The notes below the pieces were generated by a model, which saw nothing but the letters and a program-made list of their open reading frames with translations, was not told the DNA's origin and made no database searches. 9,661 nucleotides of DNA from Caldilineaceae bacterium (GTDB lineage Bacteria > Chloroflexota > Anaerolineae > Caldilineales > Caldilineaceae), in the NCBI GenBank assembly GCA_026645575.1, contig JAPKMW010000183.1, forward strand, positions 1-9,661. Direction: 5' to 3'. Both the position numbers and the translations under genes were made by a program. Position 1 is the stretch's first letter; each line of letters starts with the position of its first letter. Shown piece by piece: positions 1 through 6,010 of this stretch.

Positions 1-94
1 ATTTAGGGAGGAGAACATGATTATACCCTGCCCTAAACTCAAGCGTCCCTACGGGACGGGTCAATCGATCAAGACTTCTTTGACAAAACAATAG
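1..94. repeat. Left-end copy of the fold-back repeat, inverted relative to the right-end array
   Basis: Positions 1-77 are identical to the reverse complement of the last 77 bases of the window. Over 90 bases only two positions differ (78 and 79). The segment is about half of the 167-bp unit that is tandemly repeated at 9239-9661. It contains the unit's loop and one arm with the motif gtccctacgggac. It also contains an SD-like GGAGG, an ATG at 17-19 and a 25-codon frame ending in TAG at 92-94. Because the exact match stops at 77 bases, the window limits may be assembly limits rather than the edges of an element. Confidence 0.9.
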
Positions 95-120
95 TCCCCT
101 AAATCGTGGTTGCCACTACA

Positions 121-205
121 CGACTCTAAACTCAGGACGCTGGACTACAGACCCTGGACTACGGACTCAGGACTTTGGACTCTAGACTACGGACTCTGGA
201 CTACC
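121..205. repeat. Degenerate heptamer tandem repeat
   Basis: The stretch reads as consecutive 7-base units of the form ggactac, ggactct, ggactca, ggacttt and agactac, with one 6-base slip near 135. This is the style of the short tandemly repeated heptanucleotides described in cyanobacteria and seen in other repeat-rich phyla. The right end of the array enters the phosphatase gene on the minus strand and supplies its stop codon and last few codons. A short copy of the same motif lies at 3235-3247. Apart from this array and the left-end repeat, nothing else is recognisable in 1-186. Confidence 0.8.
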
Positions 206-1212
206 GCGACAACCGTCACATCATCATTGCCGCGGGTAAAATCGCGATAGAGAACGCCGGCGATCAGGCTGGGGTGGCGGTGGTGGAGACCGGGGTAGCT
301 CTCCAGCGTCCAGCGCGTGCCCAGGCCGTCGGAATGGAGCAGAAGCAACCCGCCTTTGCCCCACCGTTGGGGGAAGGCTTGCAGCTTGCGCGTCTGATGA
401 CCAGCAATGCCATGTTGGGATAAGAGATGACGGGCCTCGTCATCCAACCAGACGCGTCCGCTAATGTTGCCGATGCCGACAAAGTCCACACTCGCCCCCC
501 CCACCGTGGCGACGGCGACAGCCGCGCCGCGCGTGCCTTGCAGCGCCTGATGAATGGCTTCGACCTGCCCCATCGCCGAACGCACCGGCTCGGCGGCAAA
601 AACGGCTAGGGCGCGCCGGGTGACGGCGTTGGCGTCCGGCCCATGGCCCAGACCATCACAGAGCAGCAGTTGACACTGTTCACGGGTGGTGTGCAGATGC
701 CAGCCGTCGCCATTGGCCTGCTCGCCGGGCTTAGGGCGACAGATGGCGCCATAGACAAAGGGGGGGAGTACAGTAGCGGGGGGCGCGGGGGCGCCGGTCG
801 CCGTTGCCCAAAGCTGCGCCAACAGCGCCGTCCCCTGCCCCGGCGCCGAGTAGAGATCAAAGGCGTGAGATTGGCGCTGGATTGCCCCCAAGCCCTGGCC
901 CAGACTGCCGGTGGTGGAGTAGCCGTCACGCAGACAGGCGGCGACATTGACCATGCCCGGCCCCCGATCGAGCGCCAGGATCTCGACGCCGGCGCCCCCG
1001 CCCGGCGTTTCGCCCGGCGCCAGGCCGCACACCACCAACTCACCGCCGCCGCCATGTTTGAGCAAGTTGGTCGCCAACTCGGTGACGACAATCGCCGCCC
1101 GTTCGCGCAGCGTACTGTCAAAGCCCAGTTGTTCGGTCAGATCGCCTACCCGCCGCCGCGCCTCGCCCACCTGGCTCTTTTCGGTTACAGCGTAAAATTG
1201 TTGTTGATTCAT
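187..1212 (-). CDS. RsbT-like ATPase fused to RsbX/SpoIIE-type serine phosphatase
   Basis: Two domains are visible in 341 residues. The N-terminal ~130 residues are a GHKL ATPase of the RsbT/anti-sigma kind: N-box ELATNLLKHGGGG (about 45-57), G1 DRGPGM (82-87) and a G2 loop GSLGQGLGAI (102-111). Residues ~150-340 are a PP2C/SpoIIE phosphatase of RsbX type, with metal-binding acidic motifs CDGLGHG (185-191), HSDGLG (293-298) and GNDDVTV (328-334). Inferred role: dephosphorylating the RsbR/RsbS STAS proteins to reset the stressosome, with the ATPase domain either binding the same STAS partners or acting as a second kinase. I prefer the ATG at 1212. A GTG at 1230 is also possible, but it is pressed against a repeat and neither start has a strong ribosome site. 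The last residues (VVQSP) are encoded by the heptamer repeat. The gene lies downstream of rsbT, separated by 241 bases of repeat. Domain assignment is firm; substrate is inferred. Confidence 0.88.
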   Translation of the reverse strand: MNQQQFYAVTEKSQVGEARRRVGDLTEQLGFDSTLRERAAIVVTELATNLLKHGGGGELVVCGLAPGETPGGGAGVEILALDRGPGMVNVAACLRDGYSTTGSLGQGLGAIQRQSHAFDLYSAPGQGTALLAQLWATATGAPAPPATVLPPFVYGAICRPKPGEQANGDGWHLHTTREQCQLLLCDGLGHGPDANAVTRRALAVFAAEPVRSAMGQVEAIHQALQGTRGAAVAVATVGGASVDFVGIGNISGRVWLDDEARHLLSQHGIAGHQTRKLQAFPQRWGKGGLLLLHSDGLGTRWTLESYPGLHHRHPSLIAGVLYRDFTRGNDDVTVVAVVQSP

Positions 1213-1234
1213 GATAACTGCCGCTTCCACTCCC

Positions 1235-1430
1235 GTCCCGTAGGGACGCCTGAGATTACTTTCCCCAATATATCTTGCCCCGTAACTACTAACCCCCTCC
1301 TAACCTCCCCCTGGTAAGGGGAGGAACTGTCCCTCCCCAGTTTGGGGAGCGCGCCTGACAGGCAACCGCCATTGGGCGCGGGAGGGGTTAGTCGTTACCT
1401 TGCCCCTAAACTCAAGCGTCCCTACAGGAC
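1235..1430. repeat. Nested inverted-repeat element between rsbT and the phosphatase gene
   Basis: This element fills most of the 1213-1453 gap. The outer arms are 1235-1258 and about 1404-1430, and share the motif gtcccgtagggac with the end repeats. A second pair lies inside them: 1284-1300 with 1381-1396, complementary apart from one mismatch and one indel. Inside that are two short hairpins: cctcccc (1304-1310) with ggggagg (1318-1324), and ctcccc (1333-1338) with ggggag (1344-1349). There is no room for a transposase, so it looks like a non-autonomous MITE-like element. It could affect read-through from rsbT to the phosphatase gene, but no run of U follows the stems on the minus strand. 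Confidence 0.8.
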
Positions 1431-1453
1431 GAACAACCGGTAATCATAAGAAT

Positions 1454-1858
1454 TTATTTCCACCGCGTAATCATGACGCGCGTCCCCGCCCCCACGTTGG
1501 ACTCAATGTCAAATTCGTTCGACAAGCGTTTGGCGCCGCTGAGACCCAGCCCCATACCATTGCCAGTGGTGTAGCCGTCTTTGAGCGCCAGATCGATGTC
1601 GGCAATGCCTGGCCCCTGGTCAGTGAAGGTGAGGCGCAAGCCGCTGCGCCCGCGCTCCTGTAAGATCTCCAGCCGCACTTGGCCGCCGCCGCCATGAAAG
1701 ACGGTGTTGCGCGCCAGTTCGCTGGCGGCGGTGACAAACTTGGTCTGATCAACCAAAGTGAACTTTAGTTCAACCGTCCACGCGCGCACAACCTGGCGGA
1801 CCTTGACCACATCCTGATCAGTGCGAATGGGTAAGCTTTCACTCTTCAAAATCGCCAT
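1454..1858 (-). CDS. rsbT: Stressosome switch kinase RsbT (serine/threonine protein kinase)
   Basis: A 134-residue GHKL kinase of the RsbT family, whose usual length is about 130-140. The N-box is ASELARNTVFHGGGG (45-59, catalytic-site Asn51), the G1 box is TDQGPGI (79-85), the family motif ALKDGYTTGNGMGLGL spans 91-106, and a C-terminal AGTRVMI strand follows. RsbT binds the RsbR/RsbS complex, phosphorylates conserved Ser/Thr residues in their STAS domains and is then released to activate a downstream partner. The start at 1858 is supported by AGGAGG at 1865-1870 with 6-nt spacing. It overlaps the end of rsbS by 20 bases, which implies translational coupling. The reading frame stays open upstream to 2068, but that part is a shadow of rsbS. 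The partner activated by free RsbT is not encoded in the window. Confidence 0.95.
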   Translation of the reverse strand: MAILKSESLPIRTDQDVVKVRQVVRAWTVELKFTLVDQTKFVTAASELARNTVFHGGGGQVRLEILQERGRSGLRLTFTDQGPGIADIDLALKDGYTTGNGMGLGLSGAKRLSNEFDIESNVGAGTRVMITRWK

Positions 1859-2228
1859 GGGCCGCCTCCTGCTGCGCCAAGGCTTTTTGCAGCAAGGCCA
1901 TGCCCTTTTCCACATTGAGGGCAGTACGGATATTCGGCAGCGCCAGCCCCAGCTCCACCAGCGTGATCGCCACCGCCGGTTGCATCCCCACCACCACCGT
2001 TTCGGCGTCGAGAACACGCGACATGGCGGCAATGTGGTTGAGCATCCGCCCAATAAAGGAATCGACAATCTCCAAGGACGAAATGTCGATCAAGACCCCA
2101 CGGGCGCGATGTTTGACAATGGCATTGGTCAAGTCATCTTGCAGCGCCATCGCTAACTGGTCGTGCATGTCGATCTGGATGCTGACCAGCAGAAATGGCC
2201 CCATCTTCAAAATTGGAATGCTCTCCAT
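1839..2228 (-). CDS. rsbS: Stressosome scaffold STAS protein RsbS
   Basis: A 129-residue single STAS domain, starting directly with the RsbS signature MESIPILKMGPFLLVSIQ (1-18). The phosphorylation loop IDISSLEIVDSF puts Ser57 at the position of Bacillus subtilis Ser59. The GMQPAVAITLVELGLAL stretch (81-97) is nearly diagnostic of RsbS. Together with RsbR it should form the stressosome core that sequesters RsbT and is phosphorylated by it. The start at 2228 has AAGGAG at 2237-2242 with 8-nt spacing, and only 5 bases separate it from the rsbR stop. Its 3' end overlaps rsbT by 20 bases. The reading frame stays open upstream to 2594, but this only runs antiparallel in frame over rsbR and is not coding. 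Confidence 0.96.
   Translation of the reverse strand: MESIPILKMGPFLLVSIQIDMHDQLAMALQDDLTNAIVKHRARGVLIDISSLEIVDSFIGRMLNHIAAMSRVLDAETVVVGMQPAVAITLVELGLALPNIRTALNVEKGMALLQKALAQQEAAHGDFEE
1865..1870 (-). promoter_or_regulatory. Ribosome binding site deciding the rsbT start
   Basis: AGGAGG on the minus strand, inside the rsbS coding sequence, 6 nt before the ATG at 1858. It selects the short 134-residue RsbT over the longer open frame and shows that the overlap with rsbS is real. Confidence 0.8.
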
Positions 2229-2233
2229 TGCAC

Positions 2234-3103
2234 TTACTCCTTGCCGCGGCGCGAGATGCTGTGGCCCAGCCGCTGCAAGGCAACGGTAAAGGCGGCAGCC
2301 AGCGTCGCCTTGGTGGTGATTTCGCGCAGGTCGATGCCCAAGTGGACAATGGTCTGGGCGATCTGCGGACGAATGCCGCTGATGATGCAATCGGCGCCCA
2401 TGAGGCGCGCCGCGGCTACGGTCTTGAGCAGATGCTGCGCCACCAGCGTATCGACCGTGGGGACGCCAGTAATGTCGATGATGGCGATGGTCGAGCCGGT
2501 TTCGACCAGGCGTTGCAGTAGATTTTCCATGACGATCTGGGTGCGCATACTGTCGAGTGTGCCGATCAGCGGCAGCGCCAGCACGCCATCCCACAATTCA
2601 ACCACCGGCGTCGAGAGTTCAAGCATCTCTTCCTGCTGGCGTTGGATGACCTCCTCGCGGCTCTGCTGGTAGAGTTCGGTGGTGTGGAGGCCCAGTTTGT
2701 CGAGCAGTTGGGTGGTAGCCCACAACTCGTCGCTCAGGCCGACGGGATCGCCGTTGTAGAGGGTGCGCAGGTGGCTAAAAAGCGGCTGCTTTAGGGAAAA
2801 GACAAAGGTGGCCGTCTCGCTGGGGGTGAAGCCCTGGCGCGCCCGGGAACGGCTCAGGTCGCTAAGCAGGTCACGCACTTCCTCCCAGGCGTCGCTGTGA
2901 ATATCGTTCAGGTTGTCGGCGTCGAGCGCCGTGCGAAAGGCGGCGAGAAACTTACGCGATTGGGTGCGTAGCTCACTCTCGCTGATCAAGTTGGGACGCA
3001 TGGTTCCGCTGTTGAGTTGCTGGCTCATCCAGTCACTTAACAGGGCGCTCTCATGTTCACTGAGCAACTGGGACAAACGACTTTGGGTGATGGCTGTTTT
3101 CAT
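2234..3103 (-). CDS. rsbR: RsbR-type stressosome sensor/co-antagonist with RsbRD-like N-terminus
   Basis: A 289-residue protein. The N-terminal ~150 residues are helical and resemble the RsbRD_N family (motifs LLSEHESALLSDWMSQQL at 13-30 and ETATFVFSLKQPLF at 96-109). They are not a globin or PAS sensor. A linker with alternating charge (147-165) leads to the STAS domain (about 167-280), which has LALPLIGTLDS, IIDITGVPTVDT and ISGIRPQIAQTIVHLGIDL. Thr219 aligns with the phosphorylated Ser of RsbS; Thr251 is a second conserved Thr. Inferred role: scaffold and stress-input subunit that holds RsbT with RsbS. The frame runs open to 3229, but the added residues are encoded by a palindromic repeat. 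AAGGAG at 3109-3114 lies 5 nt before the ATG at 3103; an ATG at 3106 would be only 2 nt away. Family confidence is high; the signal sensed is unknown. Confidence 0.94.
   Translation of the reverse strand: MKTAITQSRLSQLLSEHESALLSDWMSQQLNSGTMRPNLISESELRTQSRKFLAAFRTALDADNLNDIHSDAWEEVRDLLSDLSRSRARQGFTPSETATFVFSLKQPLFSHLRTLYNGDPVGLSDELWATTQLLDKLGLHTTELYQQSREEVIQRQQEEMLELSTPVVELWDGVLALPLIGTLDSMRTQIVMENLLQRLVETGSTIAIIDITGVPTVDTLVAQHLLKTVAAARLMGADCIISGIRPQIAQTIVHLGIDLREITTKATLAAAFTVALQRLGHSISRRGKE
2237..2242 (-). promoter_or_regulatory. Ribosome binding site for rsbS
   Basis: AAGGAG lies just inside the 3' end of rsbR, 8 nt before the rsbS ATG at 2228. It fixes the rsbS start and indicates coupled translation of the two scaffold subunits. 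Confidence 0.75.
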
Positions 3104-3108
3104 CATGA

Positions 3109-3114
3109 CTCCTT
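3109..3114 (-). promoter_or_regulatory. Ribosome binding site deciding the rsbR start
   Basis: AAGGAG on the minus strand, 5 nt before ATG 3103 and 2 nt before ATG 3106. It argues against the upstream in-frame start at 3229, which would place the 3149-3187 palindrome in the protein. Confidence 0.75.
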
Positions 3115-3148
3115 GTAATTGATTGATGGTAGCGGCGATGTTTGTTTG

Positions 3149-3187
3149 TTTGTTCGTTGGTTTCGACAAGCTCAACCAACGAACAAA
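3149..3187. repeat. Palindromic intergenic repeat with 14-bp arms
   Basis: Arms 3149-3162 and 3174-3187 are perfectly complementary around the loop tcgacaagctc. The core ggtttcgacaagctcaacc is a motif I recognise as a recurrent intergenic repeat in many environmental genomes. It occupies the leader of rsbR, 46 bases upstream of its ATG. The rest of the 3104-3286 gap holds one short heptamer copy and no convincing promoter. Confidence 0.8.
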
Positions 3188-3234
3188 CCAATGATTATCA
3201 GTAGACCGCAATGCAGCCGAGGTAGCCATAAACC

Positions 3235-3247
3235 GACTCTGGACTAC
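3235..3247. repeat. Short copy of the heptamer repeat
   Basis: The sequence gactctggactac matches the units of the 121-205 array. It lies in the gap between the response regulator gene and rsbR, so the same repeat family occurs on both sides of the stressosome genes. Confidence 0.55.
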
Positions 3248-3286
3248 GCAACTGAGTTCTCGCTAGGACCAACTGCGGACTAATGG

Positions 3287-3733
3287 TTATGACAGTAACT
3301 CCCAATTCCCCGGCAACTGAGCCACGTTGAGCCAGAAATCGGTCAGGACGCTGATTTGTTGTCGGAATTTAACAAAATTTACGGATTTCACCAAATAACT
3401 GTTAGCGCCATTTTGATAACAGGCTGCGACATCCTTGGGATTGGCCGAGCTGGTTACAATGATCACCAGGATCTGCATAAGCTGCGGGTCGCCCTTGATC
3501 GTGCTGAGAACATAGCGGCCATCGGCGCCCGGCAGATTGAGATCAAGCAAGATCAGCGCCGGCAGCGGGTGATCCCTGGCGACATAGCGCCCGCGCCGGT
3601 AAAGGTAGTCGAGCGCCTCATCGCCTTTGGTGCAACGCTGGAGCGGATAGCTCAGGTTGGCGTACTTGAAGGCGCGCTGAAAGACGAGAAAATCTTCATC
3701 GCTATCTTCCACAAGCAGGATTGAAAGGGTCAT
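3287..3733 (-). CDS. Single-domain response regulator, Rcp1-like
   Basis: A 148-residue receiver domain with no output domain. The acidic pocket is Glu9-Asp10 in LLVEDSDED and the phosphoacceptor is Asp64 in LILLDLNLPG. The switch residues are Thr94/Ser95 in VIIVTSSANP and the conserved Lys is Lys116 in YLVKSVNF. The sequence resembles Rcp1, the partner of the cyanobacterial phytochrome kinase Cph1, including the YLYRRGRY and NPKDVAACYQNGANSYL segments. The C-terminal FWLNVAQLP is typical of that group. It starts 9 bases after the upstream kinase stop, and its GAGG ribosome site overlaps that stop, so the two are translationally linked. Inferred role: phosphoryl acceptor from the kinases encoded upstream, possibly as a shuttle. 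With no DNA-binding domain, its output must be protein-protein. Confidence 0.93.
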   Translation of the reverse strand: MTLSILLVEDSDEDFLVFQRAFKYANLSYPLQRCTKGDEALDYLYRRGRYVARDHPLPALILLDLNLPGADGRYVLSTIKGDPQLMQILVIIVTSSANPKDVAACYQNGANSYLVKSVNFVKFRQQISVLTDFWLNVAQLPGNWELLS

Positions 3734-3742
3734 AGATCCGCC

Positions 3743-5896
3743 TCAACTTGCCGGCAGGGATGCCGGCGCTCCCGATAACTCAGCATCGGTTAAGGTAAAA
3801 TAAAAAGTAGACCCCACCCCCGGCGTCGATTCAACCCAAATGCGGCCCCCGTGCCGTTCCACAATGCGCTTGACAATCGTCAACCCGGCCCCCACGCCAC
3901 CGCCATACTCGTCGCGCCCGTGCAAGCGCTGAAAGATGCCAAAGACCGCCTCCTGCTGCGCCGGCGCGATGCCGATACCGTTGTCGCGCACGTAGAAGAT
4001 GACAAGGTGAGGGGGTGACAGGGTGACAAGGTGAGGGGGTGAGGGGGTGACAGGGACATCCGTCGTCACCGTGTCACTGGTCACCGTGTCACTGGTCACC
4101 TTGTCACCTTGTCCCGCCACACACCCAATCTCCACCCACCGCTCCTCCTTGTCGTTATACTTGATCGCGTTGGTGATCAGGTTGGTGAAGAGTTCGCCGA
4201 TGAGAACGGCGTCGGCCTGGGTGGTGGGCAGGGGGGTGGGGCGGCGGACAGCAACCTGGGACGCGTGCAGGCGGGGGGCCAGGAGATCGAGTTGCATCTG
4301 AAGGAGTTGTTCGAGATCGACGGGCCGGCGTTTGAGCGCCTGGCGCCCCAGATGGGCATATTGCAGCAACGAGTCGATGAGCGTTCCCATGCGGTCGGCC
4401 AGGCCGCTTAGGGCGTGGAGCATGGCGGCGCCGTCGCCGGCGAGTTGCGGGGCGTAATCTTCCAGCAGGAAATGGGCATAGTTGTGAATGCCGCGCAACG
4501 GCTCTTTGAGATCATGCGAGACGACATAGGCAAAGGCGTCCAACTCGGCGTTGCTCTGCGCCAGTTCACTGTTGCGTTGGGTCAATTCGACCGCCTGTTG
4601 GCGCAACTGCGCATCCTGCGCTTTGCGCTGGGTGGCGTCAAACTGGGTGGCGACAAAGTGGGTGATGACGCCGCTCTCGTCGCGCACCGGCGCAATGCTC
4701 CATTCCAGATAAAACTCCTGCCCATCTTTGCGATAGTTGATCGCCTCGCCATGAAAGATTTCGCCATGCAGACATTGGTGGCGCAGGCGCTCCAGCACGG
4801 CGCGGTCAGTCTTGGGACCTTGTAGGATGCGCGGGTTTTTGCCTAGCACCTCGGCCGGCGTGTAACCGGTGATACGGGTAAAGGCCGGGTTGACATAGAC
4901 AATGGTCGGTCCCGGCTCTTCCATGTCGGCTCGTGTGATCAGAATGGATTCATTGCTGTGGAGGACGGCGGTTTCCAACAAGCGCAGACTCTCCTCTGTC
5001 TGCCGCCGATCGGTGATCTCCATGTGCGAGACAATGGCGCCGCCGGCCGGGGCCGGCAACTGGGTGACACTCAGGAGATACCAGTGCATGGCCGTCGGCG
5101 ATGGGCAGGGATATTCCAGGGTAAAGACCGATTGGGCGCCGGTGAGAACCGCTTCAATCCCGGCCAGCGCCTCGCGCGCGCCAGCCGTATAGTCGCCGGC
5201 GGCGCGCCGACAGACCGCCAAGTAGTTGACGCCAACGCCGATCTGGTCGAGGGCGGTGGCGCCATTTTCCAGCGCATAGCGCGTCCAGGCGTCATTGACG
5301 GCGATGATGACCCCCTGCGGGTCGAGCAGGGCAACCTGGGTGGTCAGCGCTTGCATGACAGCCTGGGTCATCGCTTCGCTTTCGGTGCGCGCCTGTTCGG
5401 CGCGCACCTGCTCGTGTTGGGCTTGCTGGATGGTCGCCAACTGGGCGGTCAGCAGACGGTTCTGTTCGGCCAGTTCCTGGCGCTGGGCGGCCAATTGGCG
5501 GCGCAAGGTGACTTTTTCCACCGCATTGTTGAGGGCTTGGGCGAGTCGTGCGCGCGAAATTGTCCCCTTTTCCAGATAGTCATGGGCGCCGCTCTTGAGC
5601 GCCGTCACCGCCACCGGCAATTCACCGGCGCCGGAGAGCATGACAATCGCCGGCCCCGTCTCGCTTGTATCGAGGGCGTGGAGGACGCTAATGCCATTTT
5701 GGTCGGGCAGGTTGTAATCGAGCAGCAGACAATCGGGCGCCCATTCCCGCCAGCGCGCCAGCCCAACGTTCCCCGTCGCGGCGCACAGCACCGTATAGTG
5801 ATAGTCGGGGTCCTGCGCCAGATAGCGTTGATAGGTGGCGCAATCCTCCGGTGAATCATCAATGATCAGAAGGGTGCGCGTGGGTTTGACTTTCAT
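3743..5896 (-). CDS. Receiver-PAS-PAS hybrid histidine kinase
   Basis: A 717-residue cytoplasmic protein with no membrane segment. The order is: receiver 6-125 (Asp60 in LLLDYNLP, Lys110); coiled coil about 127-178; PAS 179-297; PAS 303-424 containing GKNPRILQG; coiled coil 425-450; HisKA with His461 in VVSHDLKEPLRG; and HATPase from about 555, with N-box NLITNAIKYND (572-582), RDNGIGI (637-643) and GGGVGAGLTI (665-674). The kinase core is of the phytochrome/Cph1 class. Residues 594-632 are a repeat-derived insertion inside the ATPase domain, and the last ~10 residues come from another repeat. I chose ATG 5896 (AGGA 7 nt upstream); a GTG at 5938 would place the start against the 5939-5987 palindrome. 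The N-terminal receiver means it can be controlled by another kinase. Ligand unknown. Confidence 0.93.
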   Translation of the reverse strand: MKVKPTRTLLIIDDSPEDCATYQRYLAQDPDYHYTVLCAATGNVGLARWREWAPDCLLLDYNLPDQNGISVLHALDTSETGPAIVMLSGAGELPVAVTALKSGAHDYLEKGTISRARLAQALNNAVEKVTLRRQLAAQRQELAEQNRLLTAQLATIQQAQHEQVRAEQARTESEAMTQAVMQALTTQVALLDPQGVIIAVNDAWTRYALENGATALDQIGVGVNYLAVCRRAAGDYTAGAREALAGIEAVLTGAQSVFTLEYPCPSPTAMHWYLLSVTQLPAPAGGAIVSHMEITDRRQTEESLRLLETAVLHSNESILITRADMEEPGPTIVYVNPAFTRITGYTPAEVLGKNPRILQGPKTDRAVLERLRHQCLHGEIFHGEAINYRKDGQEFYLEWSIAPVRDESGVITHFVATQFDATQRKAQDAQLRQQAVELTQRNSELAQSNAELDAFAYVVSHDLKEPLRGIHNYAHFLLEDYAPQLAGDGAAMLHALSGLADRMGTLIDSLLQYAHLGRQALKRRPVDLEQLLQMQLDLLAPRLHASQVAVRRPTPLPTTQADAVLIGELFTNLITNAIKYNDKEERWVEIGCVAGQGDKVTSDTVTSDTVTTDVPVTPSPPHLVTLSPPHLVIFYVRDNGIGIAPAQQEAVFGIFQRLHGRDEYGGGVGAGLTIVKRIVERHGGRIWVESTPGVGSTFYFTLTDAELSGAPASLPAS
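3750..3767. repeat. Short palindrome inside the 3' end of the hybrid kinase gene
   Basis: gccggca and tgccggc flank a 4-base loop. The palindrome falls in the codons for the last residues of the kinase (GAPASLPAS), beyond the final FYFTL strand where the paralogue ends after only four more residues. It resembles a recurrent GC-rich repeat captured as a C-terminal tail. Confidence 0.6.
4001..4117. repeat. In-frame tandem/inverted repeat insertion in the ATPase domain of the hybrid kinase
   Basis: The segment is built from gtgacaaggtgaggg-type units on one side and their complement (gtcaccgtgtcactg units, period 15) on the other. It can therefore fold back. On the coding strand it gives the pentapeptide-like run TSDTV TSDTV, then SPPHLVTLSPPHLV. 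It lies between the EIG strand after the N-box and the FYVRDNG strand of the G1 box, and the frame is kept. The sister insertion at 7783-7947 is in the equivalent position. Confidence 0.85.
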
Positions 5897-5938
5897 TAGG
5901 TCATCCTGTGATAAGCACTTATTTGATTTGTAATCCAC

Positions 5939-5987
5939 AGCCTTGAACTAAAGTTCAGGCTGATAGCCTGAACTTTAGTTCAAGGCT
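5939..5987. repeat. Perfect 23-bp palindrome upstream of the hybrid kinase gene
   Basis: Arms 5939-5961 and 5965-5987 are perfectly complementary around the 3-base loop gat. The element takes up nearly half of the 114-base gap between the two receiver kinases, 42 bases upstream of the ATG at 5896. No U-run follows on the minus strand, so a canonical terminator is not supported. It could still be a processing site or attenuating hairpin, or simply a mobile palindromic repeat. Confidence 0.85.
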
Positions 5988-6010
5988 ACCCACGTATGCT
6001 TGACACAACA

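Noticed and set aside
643..1317. A 224-codon plus-strand frame opposite the phosphatase fusion
   Set aside because: It is antisense to conserved ATPase and phosphatase motifs and ends in the intergenic repeat, so it is not a gene.
3104..3229. Longer RsbR starting at 3229
   Set aside because: The extra 42 residues are encoded by the palindromic repeat (a LSLSKPTNKQTN-like run), and the clear ribosome site is at the 3103 start.
4958..5854. A 298-codon plus-strand open frame opposite the hybrid kinase
   Set aside because: It is antisense to the receiver and PAS codons, has low-complexity Gln/Arg/Gly-rich content and no ribosome site. It is a shadow.
5939..5987. Rho-independent terminator after the receiver-PAS kinase
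   Set aside because: The stem is strong, but no run of U follows on the minus strand and the stem is not GC-rich near its base.
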